Of a DNA stretch of 64,000 nt, positions 10,363 through 22,682 are shown one piece after another. Made by a program: the position numbers and the translations under genes. The stretch's first letter is position 1. Each line of letters starts with the position of its first letter. The stretch comes from Brenneria bubanii (lineage in GTDB: Bacteria > Pseudomonadota > Gammaproteobacteria > Enterobacterales > Enterobacteriaceae). The notes under the pieces were generated by a model. The model saw only the letters and a list, made by a program, of their open reading frames with translations, did no database searches and was not told the DNA's origin. The DNA lies in NCBI RefSeq assembly GCF_022378355.1, contig NZ_JAKMAJ010000016.1:62001-126000 (forward strand), in the 5' to 3' direction.

Positions 10363-10573
10363 TGTTGATTAACTCTCTCACAACCTGCGGATGAATAAAA
10401 TGATGATATATAAACTTAAACATATGGTGAAGAGTCTGACTGGCAATCCGTGTGTAAAGTTCACTGATGTTTCGTCAGTAGTTTGTAACTATAGATTCGG
10501 CGGTCGGTTTTTATGGGGCGGGCTGTGTGGACAGGTGAGGCCGAAGACGCCTCACGCAGAAATCATGGCTGGG

Positions 10574-10978
10574 TTACTTGCGAACCGGAGGTTCTCCGCG
10601 CAATAAACCGGATGCGCCATCAGAGTAATCCCGCGGCGGCATATCCACCGGCGCCTGATCGTTATCCGCTTCCGCCTCGGTTAAACGATATTTGAAGGGG
10701 TTATCCTGACCAGGAACATCAGGTAATAAGTTGTTGGAGCTTTTTGCCATATGCTGGTAAAGCTGGCGATAATCGCTGGCCATGTTGTCCAGCAGCTCTG
10801 CGCTGCGGGCAAAATGTCCAACCAGTTCCTGACGATACTCTTCCAGCTCCGCTTTGCTTTTTTCCAGTTCGTGTTGCAATGCCTGCTGTTGCCGCATCTT
10901 CCGATTGCCAAAACGCATGGCGACAGCGCCAATGATAATACCGGCAATTAAACCAATCAGCGCATACTCCCAGGTCAT
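10574..10978 (-). CDS. zapG: ZapG (YhcB), DUF1043 inner-membrane division/envelope protein
   Basis: Single-pass inner-membrane protein linked to cell division and envelope synthesis in E. coli. Of its 134 residues, the N-terminus MTWEYALIGLIAGIIIGAVA is the membrane segment. A long helical, Glu/Gln-rich coiled coil follows (about 28-90), then an acidic, proline-containing tail. It is transcribed divergently from zapE and lies 211 bp before the degQ start on the same strand. E. coli uses the names yhcB and zapG for this gene. Confidence 0.92.
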   Translation of the reverse strand: MTWEYALIGLIAGIIIGAVAMRFGNRKMRQQQALQHELEKSKAELEEYRQELVGHFARSAELLDNMASDYRQLYQHMAKSSNNLLPDVPGQDNPFKYRLTEAEADNDQAPVDMPPRDYSDGASGLLRGEPPVRK

Positions 10979-11199
10979 AATTACTCCTATTTTGACTGCA
11001 TTGTTCCGTAGGGTTTTTCACTTAATAATAGCCACTATAACCGCTAACCTTGTCTGAGTGGAATCCTGAAGCGTGATGTCGGCGTGGAATGTTGACGCCG
11101 CTCTGGCATCAAGGTAGTTAACTGCTACGATTACGGCTTAAATCGACGGCAACTCGCGGCAAAACGCCATTAAATTTTTTCTCAGGAACAGTGACCATT

Positions 11200-12330
11200 A
11201 TGCAGCAAACGACACCGTTAGCGCTTTATCAGCAGGCATTGTCAGCCGGAGAATATCAACCTGACGACGTACAGCGTCAAACCATGGCGCAACTCGACAA
11301 GATCCACCGGGAACTGTGCGAGCGTTCGGCGCGTGCTGCCGGCGATACGCCCGGAATACTGGGTAAATGGCGCTCGTGGCTGGGAATGCGTGAAAAGATC
11401 GCCGCGGTTCCCGTGCAGGGGGTTTATCTGTGGGGCGGCGTCGGACGCGGAAAAACCTGGCTGATGGATCTGTTTTTTTACAGCCTGCCCACGGAGCGAA
11501 AATTACGGCTGCATTTTCACCGTTTTATGTTGCGGGTTCACGAAGAGTTGAACCTGCTTCAGGGACAGGAAAATCCATTGGAGCAAGTGGCCGATGGATT
11601 TAAAACCGAAGCTGACGTGTTGTGCTTTGACGAGTTTTTTGTTTCCGATATTACGGATGCCATGTTGCTGGCCGAGCTATTGCGAGCCTTGTTCACCCGC
11701 GGCATCACCCTGGTCGCAACCTCCAACATTCCGCCGGATGATTTGTATCATAACGGCCTGCAACGGATGCGTTTTTTACCCGCTATCGAACTGATTAAGC
11801 AATATTGCGATGTACGCAATGTCGATGCCGGCATCGATTACCGATTACGCACCTTGACGCAGGCTCACCTTTACCTGACGCCGTTGGATGATAAAAATGA
11901 GTCCGAGATGCGGCGGATGTTTTCCCGGCTGGCGGGTAAAACATGGAAGAGCCCTGGGCCGGTTCTCGAAATAAATCATCGACCGTTGCCTACGCTTAGC
12001 GCGGGAGATGGCGTACTGTCCGTTGATTTCGCCACGCTATGCGCGCAGGCGCGCAGCCAGAATGACTACATTGCACTTTCTCGCCTTTACCACAGCGTTT
12101 TACTGCACAACGTGACGATAATGGGCAGCGCTGAGGAGAACACCGCGCGTCGGTTTTTAGCATTGGTCGATGAGTTTTATGAACGGCGGATAAAACTGAT
12201 TATCTCCGCGCAGGTCCCCATGCATGAGATTTATCAAGGTGGACACCTGAAGTTTGAATACCAACGCTGTTTATCGCGTCTGCAGGAAATGCAAAGTGAA
12301 GAATATCTACGTCAGGCGCATTTAGCCTAG
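11200..12330 (+). CDS. zapE: ZapE, cell-division ATPase
   Basis: AFG1-type AAA-like ATPase that associates with the Z ring late in division and under low oxygen. Walker A is GGVGRGKTWLMD (about residues 79-90) and Walker B is VLCFDEFFV. Other conserved blocks are LHFHRFMLRVHEEL and TSNIPPD. A GTG three codons upstream (11191) is possible, but the AGGA at 11184 would then be only 3 bases away. The ATG at 11200 matches the E. coli start (MQQTTPL versus MQSVTPT) and gives 376 residues. Confidence 0.95.
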   Translation: MQQTTPLALYQQALSAGEYQPDDVQRQTMAQLDKIHRELCERSARAAGDTPGILGKWRSWLGMREKIAAVPVQGVYLWGGVGRGKTWLMDLFFYSLPTERKLRLHFHRFMLRVHEELNLLQGQENPLEQVADGFKTEADVLCFDEFFVSDITDAMLLAELLRALFTRGITLVATSNIPPDDLYHNGLQRMRFLPAIELIKQYCDVRNVDAGIDYRLRTLTQAHLYLTPLDDKNESEMRRMFSRLAGKTWKSPGPVLEINHRPLPTLSAGDGVLSVDFATLCAQARSQNDYIALSRLYHSVLLHNVTIMGSAEENTARRFLALVDEFYERRIKLIISAQVPMHEIYQGGHLKFEYQRCLSRLQEMQSEEYLRQAHLA

Positions 12331-12385
12331 TCGCGAAGTTTCCGCGTAAGGCAAGAAAAAGGTCGATTTTTGATAACGACTTCTC

Positions 12386-12989
<604 letters not shown>

Positions 12990-13001
12990 TCGGGATTATA
13001 G

Positions 13002-13397
<396 letters not shown>

Positions 13398-13430
13398 TTT
13401 CCTGCTGTTTTTACAGCGGAATCAATGCGA

Positions 13431-13457
13431 AAAACCCGGTGCTCGTCACCGGGTTTT
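13431..13457 (+). terminator. Rho-independent terminator of rplM-rpsI
   Basis: Stem AACCCGGTG with CACCGGGTT around a CTCGT loop, followed by a run of Ts to about 13459. Located 34 bp after the rpsI stop. Confidence 0.93.
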
Positions 13458-13798
13458 TTATGGCGGGTTGTTCTCCGCTATCTTTCGGATCGTCGTTTTG
13501 CGACGTTGAAAGTTTCTCCCGGAAAAATCTTCCGTCTGAAAGACTATCTTCATCGAAAAAAATAGTCTCTGTTTTCTGTGTGTTAACGATGAAATTACGT
13601 TAGTGTCCCCACAGAACGCACAAAATCTGATAAACTATCCGCCGATTTTATGCCTGTTTGCCAGCAAGTTGTTTTTTCTAAGATGACTAATTTTGCCAAG
13701 TGGTTTTTTACCCCGAATGACAAAATAAAGATATGGGTTCGCAGGATAATAGCAGATCGGCTATCCGCCGTATTTTCTCGATAAACTTGGAGGTTTTC
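13458..13798 (+). promoter_or_regulatory. upstream region of sspA
   Basis: This AT-rich stretch of 341 bp contains no credible gene. It must hold the sspA promoter: a TAAACT-like -10 near 13631 is one candidate, but no good -35 partner could be fixed. A strong ribosome-binding site (GGAGGT, 13789-13794) sits five bases before the sspA ATG. Confidence 0.35.
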
Positions 13799-14440
13799 AT
13801 GGCTGTCGCTGCCAACAAACGTTCGGTAATGACGCTGTTTTCTGGTCCGTCCGACATTTTTAGTCATCAGGTCCGCATTGTACTGGCGGAGAAAGGTGTG
13901 AGTGTCGAGATTGAGCTGGTAGACATGGATAATCTGCCGCAGGATCTTATTGACCTCAATCCTTATGGTTCAGTTCCGACTCTCGTTGATCGTGAACTGA
14001 CGCTCTATGAATCACGTATTATCATGGAGTATCTGGATGAACGCTTCCCTCATCCGCCGTTGATGCCGGTGTACCCGGTCGCGCGCGGCAATAGCCGTCT
14101 GATGATGCATCGTATTGAAAATGACTGGTATTCTCTGTTGAAGAATATCATGCAGGGTACTACGCAGGAAGCCGATGCCGCTCGCAAACAGTTGCGCGAA
14201 GAGCTGCTGGCGATTGCGCCGGTCTTCAATGAAGCGCCTTACTTCATGAGTGAAGAGTTCAGCCTGGTCGATTGCTATCTGGCTCCGCTGTTGTGGCGTT
14301 TGCCGGAATTAGGGATTGAGCTAAGCGGTTCTGGCGCGAAAGAACTGAAAGGTTACATGACTCGCGTATTCGAGCGTGATGCGTTCCTGGCCTCCTTAAC
14401 GGAAGCTGAACGTGAAATGCGTTTGCAAACCAGAGGTTAA
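13799..14440 (+). CDS. sspA: SspA, stringent starvation protein A
   Basis: RNA-polymerase-associated protein with a glutathione-S-transferase fold. It is made in stationary phase and starvation and, in E. coli, lowers H-NS and supports acid tolerance. The start is the ATG at 13799 (MAVAANKRSVMTLF), preceded by GGAGGT; the open frame's 22 extra N-terminal codons are not used. The thioredoxin-like domain (residues 8-90) contains NPYGSVPTLVDRELTLYES, and an all-helical C-terminal domain follows. 213 residues versus 212 in E. coli. sspB begins 5 bp later. Confidence 0.97.
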   Translation: MAVAANKRSVMTLFSGPSDIFSHQVRIVLAEKGVSVEIELVDMDNLPQDLIDLNPYGSVPTLVDRELTLYESRIIMEYLDERFPHPPLMPVYPVARGNSRLMMHRIENDWYSLLKNIMQGTTQEADAARKQLREELLAIAPVFNEAPYFMSEEFSLVDCYLAPLLWRLPELGIELSGSGAKELKGYMTRVFERDAFLASLTEAEREMRLQTRG

Positions 14441-14445
14441 ACGAC

Positions 14446-14946
14446 ATGGCGTTGTCTCAACTGTCTCCGCGTCGTCCGTATTTGTTGCGGGCTTTCTATG
14501 ACTGGTTATTGGATAACCAGTTGACGCCTCATCTGGTGGTCGACGTGACGATGCCGGATGTTATGGTGCCGATGGAATTTGCCCGTGACGGGCAGATTGT
14601 GCTGAATATTGCACCTCGTGCTGTTGGTGGCCTTGAGTTAGCTGATGATAGCGTTCGTTTTAACGCCCGATTTGGTGGAGTGCCGCGTCAGGTTTATGTC
14701 CCTATGGCGGCGGTGCTGGCCATTTACGCCCGTGAGAATGGGGCTGGCACCATGTTTGAATCAGAACCCGCTTATGAGCTGGCGGGAGAGCTTGATAATT
14801 TTCAGGATGAAACAGCCACATCCGGCACGGTGATGTCGATCGTTGATAATAATCCACCAGTCGTGACGGACGAAGATGAACATCCTGATGATGAGCCTCC
14901 CCACCCGCCCAAAGGGGGAAGACCCTCGTTGCGGGTCGTTAAATAG
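14446..14946 (+). CDS. sspB: SspB, ClpXP adaptor protein
   Basis: Binds ssrA-tagged polypeptides released from stalled ribosomes and delivers them to the ClpXP protease. The N-terminal ~110 residues form the substrate-binding dimer (SPRRPYLLRAFYDWLLDNQL, GVPRQVYVPMAAVLAIYARE). An acidic, proline-rich flexible linker follows. The last residues, GGRPSLRVVK, are the ClpX-binding motif of E. coli SspB with one Ala-to-Ser change. 166 residues. It shares an operon with sspA. Confidence 0.97.
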   Translation: MALSQLSPRRPYLLRAFYDWLLDNQLTPHLVVDVTMPDVMVPMEFARDGQIVLNIAPRAVGGLELADDSVRFNARFGGVPRQVYVPMAAVLAIYARENGAGTMFESEPAYELAGELDNFQDETATSGTVMSIVDNNPPVVTDEDEHPDDEPPHPPKGGRPSLRVVK

Positions 14947-14962
14947 CGCACCAGGCTGACAT

Positions 14963-14988
14963 AAGGGCACATTGATTGTGCCTTTTTT
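14963..14988 (+). terminator. Rho-independent terminator of sspAB
   Basis: A 9-bp stem (AAGGGCACA with TGTGCCTTT, one G-U) around TTGAT, continuing into a run of T residues. It starts 17 bp after the sspB stop. Confidence 0.9.
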
Positions 14989-15188
14989 ATATCCTGAATC
15001 CGCACATGCTTGTGCGCCAAGTCATCGTAGAGCCTGTAACGGGGGACGGCATGAGATATCAGGGGCGGCGGCGTGACGATGTCGACCGCGAAAGCGATTG
15101 AGGCGGTGACTTTACGTTTTAGCTGTTGTTAGCCAGGAAACAACCGGGCACAGAGGCCCGGCTACGCATCGGATATGCGGTTCAACGA

Positions 15189-15971
<783 letters not shown>

Positions 15972-16101
15972 TTAAGATAAACTAAACTTATAGTTAATAT
16001 TAATGTAAAGCCATAAAACCATACTAGGTACTATGATAACAAATGACAACTAGTTGATTATGCTGATTAATGGCTATTAAGTGAGATAATGCAGCAGGAT
16101 A

Positions 16102-16131
16102 TTACCTGAGCCGGAGGGCCGGCTCAGGTAA
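16102..16131. terminator. perfect 13-bp hairpin at the 3' end of gltBD
   Basis: TTACCTGAGCCGG and its exact complement flank an AGGG loop, only 8 bp beyond the gltD stop. Neither strand has a U-run after the stem, so it is not a textbook terminator. It more likely protects the 3' end of the gltBD mRNA or works with Rho. Confidence 0.6.
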
Positions 16132-16138
16132 GACGGGG

Positions 16139-17566
<1,428 letters not shown>

Positions 17567-20500
17567 TTACTGCGCCAAAACCCGCAGCTCGGCTGCGGAA
17601 CGACTACGGTGACCCAACAATGCCTTCACATCACTTGACTTCGGTTTCACCAGAGCGAATTTCGATGCCCATGCCGGCCAGTTAGCGAGGATCTCTTCTG
17701 CGCGTTGCGACCCGGTATGCTGCACATGCTCGGTAATCAATCCGCGCAAATGTTCTTCATGGATAGCCAGCTGTTCTACATCCAGCACTTCCACCAGTTC
17801 AGGATTGACGCGTTTGCGGAATTCACCGTCCTCGTCCAGAACGTAAGCGAAGCCACCCGTCATGCCCGCGCCAAAGTTGACGCCGGTGCGGCCCAGCACA
17901 CAAACGATGCCGCCGGTCATGTATTCGCAGCCGTTATCGCCGATACCTTCCACCACGGTGATGGCGCCGGAGTTACGTACGGCAAAACGTTCGCCCGCGC
18001 GACCCGCGGCGAAAAGCTTGCCGCCCGTCGCGCCATACAGACAGGTGTTGCCGATAATGCTGGCTTCATGGCTGCGGAAGGCCGAGCCAACCGGTGGACG
18101 AACGGCGATACTGCCGCCCGCCATGCCTTTGCCGACGTAGTCATTGGCGTCGCCGGTCAGCGTCAGCTCAACGCCGCCCGCATTCCAGACGCCAAAGCTC
18201 TGTCCGGCCGTACCGGAGAGGTAAACCTTGATGGGATCGCTCGCCAGACCTTGGTCGCCATGCTGTGCGGCAATTTCGCCTGACAAGGTTGCGCCGACCG
18301 ATCGATCCGTGTTACGGATATCAAAGTAGAGCGCCTTGCTCTGTTTGGCTTCAACATGCGGCAGCGCTTGCGTCAGCAGTTCTTTGTTCAGCAGCCCCTT
18401 ATCGAAGGCGGGGTTGCTTTCGGTGCAGAACAACGCTTTACCGGGTTGAGGCTGCGCGGTGTGAAGCAGCGGCGAGAGGTCCAGTTTGTTCTGTTTGGCG
18501 GTAAAACCATCCAGTTCGACCAGCAGGTCGGTGCGGCCAATCAAATCCACCAACCGGCTTACGCCCAGTTCCGCCATTAAGGTACGGGTTTCGTGGGCGA
18601 TGAATTTAAAATAGTTGGTTACGCGCTCCGGCAAACCGTGGTAGTGCTCGCGACGCAGTTTTTCATCCTGCGTGGCGACGCCGGTCGCGCAGTTGTTCAG
18701 GTGGCAAATACGCAGGTATTTGCAGCCAAGGGCGACCATCGGGCCGGTACCGAAGCCGAAGCTTTCCGCGCCCAGGATCGCCGCCTTGACGATGTCCAGA
18801 CCGGTCTTCAGGCCGCCATCCACCTGTAGGCGGATTTTATGACGCAGGCCATTGGCCACCAGCGCCTGCTGGGTTTCCACCAGACCCAATTCCCACGGGC
18901 AGCCTGCATATTTCACCGACGTGAGCGGGCTGGCGCCGGTACCGCCATCGTAACCGGCGATAGTGATCAGGTCGGCATAGGCTTTCGCCACCCCGGTGGC
19001 GATGGTGCCGACGCCCGGTTCGGAAACCAGCTTCACTGAAATCATGGCTTTCGGGTTAATCTGTTTCAGGTCGAAAATCAGCTGCGCCAAATCTTCGATT
19101 GAGTAGATATCGTGGTGCGGCGGCGGTGAAATCAGCGTCACGCCAGGCACGGAATAACGCAGTCTGGCAATGTAAGGCGTGACTTTATCGCCCGGCAGCT
19201 GTCCGCCTTCGCCGGGTTTGGCGCCCTGGGCCACTTTAATCTGAATGACATCGGCATTGACCAGATAAGCTGGCGTGACGCCGAAGCGGCCGGAGGCCAC
19301 CTGTTTAATGCGGGAAACCTTGTTGGTGCGATAACGCGCCGGATCTTCGCCGCCTTCGCCGGAGTTTGAAAAGCCGCCAAGACCGTTCATGGCCTCGGCC
19401 AGCGACTCGTGTGCTTCCGGGCTGAGGGCGCCGATTGACATCGCGGCGGTGTCAAAGCGTTTGAACATTTCCGTCGCGGGTTCGACATCATCAATCGAAA
19501 TCGCCGCGCCTTCCTGGGGTTTTAGCGCCAGAAGGTCGCGCAGGGTGGCTGCCGGGCGTTGGTTAACCAGCTTGGAATATTGCTCGTAATCACTGTACTC
19601 GCCGCTTTTAACCGCAGCCTGCAATGTGGTGACCACATCCGGGTTATAGGCATGGTATTCGCCGCCGTGCACGAATTTCAGCAGTCCGCCCTGATCCAGG
19701 GTTTTTCGTTTTAGCCAGGCTCGCTTGGACAGGTTCAATAAGTCCTGCTCGAAGTCGCTGAAGTTAGCTCCGCCAATGCGGCTGACCACGCCCTGGAAGC
19801 ACTGAGTCGAAACGTCCCGGTGCAGACCGACGGCTTCGAACAGTTGGGAGCAACGATAGGACGCGACGGTGGATATGCCCATTTTGGACATGATCTTGTA
19901 CAGCCCTTTGTTGATGCCGTTACGGTAGTTCAGCATCACCGTACGATAGGGTTTATCAATCGTCTGGTTGTCCACCTGACGCGCCAGCGTTTCGTAGGCG
20001 AGGTAAGGATAAATCGCGGTGGCGCCAAAGCCGAGCAGAACGGCGAAGTGGTGCGGGTCGCGCGCGCTGGCGGTTTCAACAATGATGTTGGCGTCGCAGC
20101 GCAGGCTTTTCTCTACCAGACGGCGCTGAATGGCGCCGACAGCCATCGGCGCCGGCACCGGCAGGCGTTTTTCGGCAATTCCGCGGTCAGAAAGCACCAG
20201 CAGAACCGCGCCGTCGCGTACCTTATGCTCGGCGGCGTCGCACAGTTTTTCGATGCTCTGCTGCAGCGTTTGCTTTTCTGGCTCGAACGTCAGATCCAGC
20301 ACATCGGCGCGGTAGTGCTGCTGATCCTGAGAGATCAGCTGTTTGAAATCGGAGTAAAGCAGGATCGGCGACTTAAAGCTCAAACGGTGAGCCTGGCCTT
20401 CCGCTTCGCAGAAGACATTCATCTCACGACCGATACAGGTCGCCAGCGACATCACATGCGCTTCACGCAGCGGATCGATCGGTGGGTTGGTCACCTGAGC

Positions 20501-22027
20501 GAACTGTTGACGGAAATAGTCATAAATAATGCGCGGACGACTGGACAGCACGGCAAAGGGCGTATCGTCCCCCATCGACCCGGTCGCTTCCTGACCATTC
20601 TCACCCAGTACGCGCAGAATCTGGTCGAGCTCTTCGGCACTGTAGCCGAACTGCTTCTGGTAGGTTTCCAGCAGGGCATCGTCGAATTCGCGGCTGCCGA
20701 CCCGATCGTCCGGCAACTCTTCAAACGGCACCAGACGCTGAACGTTTTTCTCCATCCATTCTTTGTACGGGTGACGACTCTTGAGATCGTCATCAGTTTC
20801 GGCTGAATGCAGAATGCGTCCGTGGCGGGTATCGATAACCATCAGTTCGCCCGGTCCGACGCGGCCTTTTTCAACCACTTCATCCGGCTGATAATCCCAG
20901 ATCCCCACTTCAGAAGCGCAGGTGATCAGCTTGTCTTTGGTGATGACATAGCGCGCCGGACGCAGGCCGTTACGGTCCAGGTTGCAGGCGGCGTAGCGGC
21001 CGTCGGACATCACGATGCCGGCCGGACCGTCCCACGGCTCCATGTGCATGGAGTTGAAGTCAAAGAAGGCGCGCAGCTCCGGATCCATATCCGGGTTGTT
21101 CTGCCAGGCTGGCGGCACCAGCAGACGCATGGCGCGGATAATGTCCATCCCGCCGCTGAGGAACAGTTCCAGCATATTATCCAGCGAACTGGAGTCAGAG
21201 CCCGTTTCGTTGACGAATGGGGAGGCATCTTGCAGATCGGGGATCAGCGGCGTCTTGAATTTGTAAGCACGGGCGCGCGCCCATTGGCGGTTGCCGGCAA
21301 TGGTGTTGATCTCGCCGTTATGCGCCAGGTAGCGAAACGGTTGCGCCAGCGGCCAGCGCGGCACGGTGTTGGTCGAAAAACGCTGGTGGAACAGACAAAT
21401 CGCCGACTCCAGACGCAAATCAGCTAAATCGAGGTAAAAACGCGGCAGATCCGCAGGCATGCAGAGGCCTTTGTAGATCGTAACCAGATTGGAGAAACTG
21501 CAAACATAGAACTCTTTGTCCGCAATCCGTTTTTCGATGCGGCGACGCGCCATGAACAACCGGCGTTCCATATCGCTTTGCAGCCAGCCGGCCGGGGCGT
21601 TAACAAAAATTTGCTCTATACGCGGCAACGAGGAAAGCGCGATTTCGCCCAATACGTCAGGGTTGGTCGGCACCTCGCGCCAGCCAAGAACGGAAAGCGT
21701 TTCGTTTTGCAGCTCTTCTTCTACAATTCGGCGAGCGGCCTGGGCCAACTCTTCATCCTGATTGAGAAACATCATGCCGACAGAGTAATTTTTGGCGAGC
21801 CGCCAGCCACGCTCTTCCGCAACCATACGGAAGAAACGATCGGGTTTTTGAAGTAATAAGCCGCAACCGTCGCCGGTCTTGCCGTCAGCAAGAATCGCGC
21901 CACGGTGTTGCATACGGGCAAGTGCGTGAATGGCGGTACGCACTACCTTATGGCTCGGCTCGCCTTCTATATGGGCGATTAATCCAAAACCACAGTTATC
22001 TCTCTCTTGAGATGCATCGTACAACAT
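17567..22027 (-). CDS. gltB: GltB, glutamate synthase large subunit
   Basis: Large subunit of NADPH-glutamate synthase, the main ammonia-assimilation route at low ammonium. 1486 residues. The first 11 residues (MLYDASQERDN) form a propeptide; removal exposes Cys12, the glutaminase nucleophile of the N-terminal class II amidotransferase domain. The central domain leads to the FMN/synthase barrel (about 790-1200, with PPPHHDIYSIEDLAQLIFDL and GYDGGTGASPL). The 3Fe-4S ligands lie in CKYLRICHLNNCATG. The C-terminal beta-helix domain is rich in glycine repeats. It is first in the gltBD operon. Confidence 0.98.
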   Translation of the reverse strand: MLYDASQERDNCGFGLIAHIEGEPSHKVVRTAIHALARMQHRGAILADGKTGDGCGLLLQKPDRFFRMVAEERGWRLAKNYSVGMMFLNQDEELAQAARRIVEEELQNETLSVLGWREVPTNPDVLGEIALSSLPRIEQIFVNAPAGWLQSDMERRLFMARRRIEKRIADKEFYVCSFSNLVTIYKGLCMPADLPRFYLDLADLRLESAICLFHQRFSTNTVPRWPLAQPFRYLAHNGEINTIAGNRQWARARAYKFKTPLIPDLQDASPFVNETGSDSSSLDNMLELFLSGGMDIIRAMRLLVPPAWQNNPDMDPELRAFFDFNSMHMEPWDGPAGIVMSDGRYAACNLDRNGLRPARYVITKDKLITCASEVGIWDYQPDEVVEKGRVGPGELMVIDTRHGRILHSAETDDDLKSRHPYKEWMEKNVQRLVPFEELPDDRVGSREFDDALLETYQKQFGYSAEELDQILRVLGENGQEATGSMGDDTPFAVLSSRPRIIYDYFRQQFAQVTNPPIDPLREAHVMSLATCIGREMNVFCEAEGQAHRLSFKSPILLYSDFKQLISQDQQHYRADVLDLTFEPEKQTLQQSIEKLCDAAEHKVRDGAVLLVLSDRGIAEKRLPVPAPMAVGAIQRRLVEKSLRCDANIIVETASARDPHHFAVLLGFGATAIYPYLAYETLARQVDNQTIDKPYRTVMLNYRNGINKGLYKIMSKMGISTVASYRCSQLFEAVGLHRDVSTQCFQGVVSRIGGANFSDFEQDLLNLSKRAWLKRKTLDQGGLLKFVHGGEYHAYNPDVVTTLQAAVKSGEYSDYEQYSKLVNQRPAATLRDLLALKPQEGAAISIDDVEPATEMFKRFDTAAMSIGALSPEAHESLAEAMNGLGGFSNSGEGGEDPARYRTNKVSRIKQVASGRFGVTPAYLVNADVIQIKVAQGAKPGEGGQLPGDKVTPYIARLRYSVPGVTLISPPPHHDIYSIEDLAQLIFDLKQINPKAMISVKLVSEPGVGTIATGVAKAYADLITIAGYDGGTGASPLTSVKYAGCPWELGLVETQQALVANGLRHKIRLQVDGGLKTGLDIVKAAILGAESFGFGTGPMVALGCKYLRICHLNNCATGVATQDEKLRREHYHGLPERVTNYFKFIAHETRTLMAELGVSRLVDLIGRTDLLVELDGFTAKQNKLDLSPLLHTAQPQPGKALFCTESNPAFDKGLLNKELLTQALPHVEAKQSKALYFDIRNTDRSVGATLSGEIAAQHGDQGLASDPIKVYLSGTAGQSFGVWNAGGVELTLTGDANDYVGKGMAGGSIAVRPPVGSAFRSHEASIIGNTCLYGATGGKLFAAGRAGERFAVRNSGAITVVEGIGDNGCEYMTGGIVCVLGRTGVNFGAGMTGGFAYVLDEDGEFRKRVNPELVEVLDVEQLAIHEEHLRGLITEHVQHTGSQRAEEILANWPAWASKFALVKPKSSDVKALLGHRSRSAAELRVLAQ

Positions 22028-22682
22028 AATAGTGAACCTCCCCGGGCTCTGTATGACTCTCGTAACCTACCGCAAGAAGGCGTTTTGGTGTTGAGCTGCG
22101 TATGCCTGCCGCTCTCTTTCTTTGGCCTCTCGTGACGGTCTCACAAGTGATGAAGGACTTGTTTTTAGAGGGAGTCTTCATTTACTGCATAAATATGACG
22201 AGTCGATAACTCATCAGGAAAGCTTCCAGCGGATTCCCAAATTAGCGAGAAAGCCTGTTCAGGTCAAATACCTGTGCAAAATAGGTTATTAAGGAATAAT
22301 TTTTAGTTATATCTATGAAAGTTAATGATTTTTGTAGTTAAAGTTTGTCGGCGAGGGATGCCTGGATTTGATTGAACTGTGAGCTGTATCACTATACATA
22401 TATCAATTTATCTCCGCGACATGCTGCCATGTTTCTTCTTTTTGGCATCTTATACTGCTTTAATTGAATATTATAACTTATGTCACTGTTTTTCATTTTA
22501 GCATCATCTTCTAATGAATCGGGGTCAGCGGATAAGAAAAATTAATTAAGAGAGATGTGCGTTTATTTGCATTAAAAGCGAATAATAATTCATTTTAATC
22601 AACGGGAGGGGATTGATCGGCGTCATCGCAACAAAAGGGCTGACGGAGTAGGCTACTCTTCCTCAAGAGGGCTAATTAGAAT
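22028..22682. promoter_or_regulatory. long AT-rich divergent region between gltB and yhcC
   Basis: This 655-bp spacer holds no convincing gene. The first ~130 bp upstream of gltB are of ordinary composition and are probably a long leader. From about 22180 to 22620 the sequence is strikingly A/T-rich with many A- and T-tracts, which suits binding by Lrp, IHF or H-NS. The E. coli gltB promoter is Lrp- and IHF-dependent, so the same is inferred. I could not define individual sites. On the other side, AGAGGG at about 22665 is the likely ribosome-binding site of yhcC. Confidence 0.5.

Noticed and set aside
11191-11199. GTG at 11191 as the zapE start
   Set aside because: Only three bases from the AGGA sequence; the ATG at 11200 matches the E. 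coli start.
19820-20806. 328-codon open frame on the plus strand inside gltB
   Set aside because: It is antisense to a fully conserved gltB sequence, has no ribosome-binding site and its peptide is rich in Gln/His/Arg, typical of a frame shadow.
21996-22181. 61-codon frame in the gltB leader overlapping the gltB start, considered as a leader peptide
   Set aside because: No Shine-Dalgarno sequence and no biased codon run of the attenuation type.
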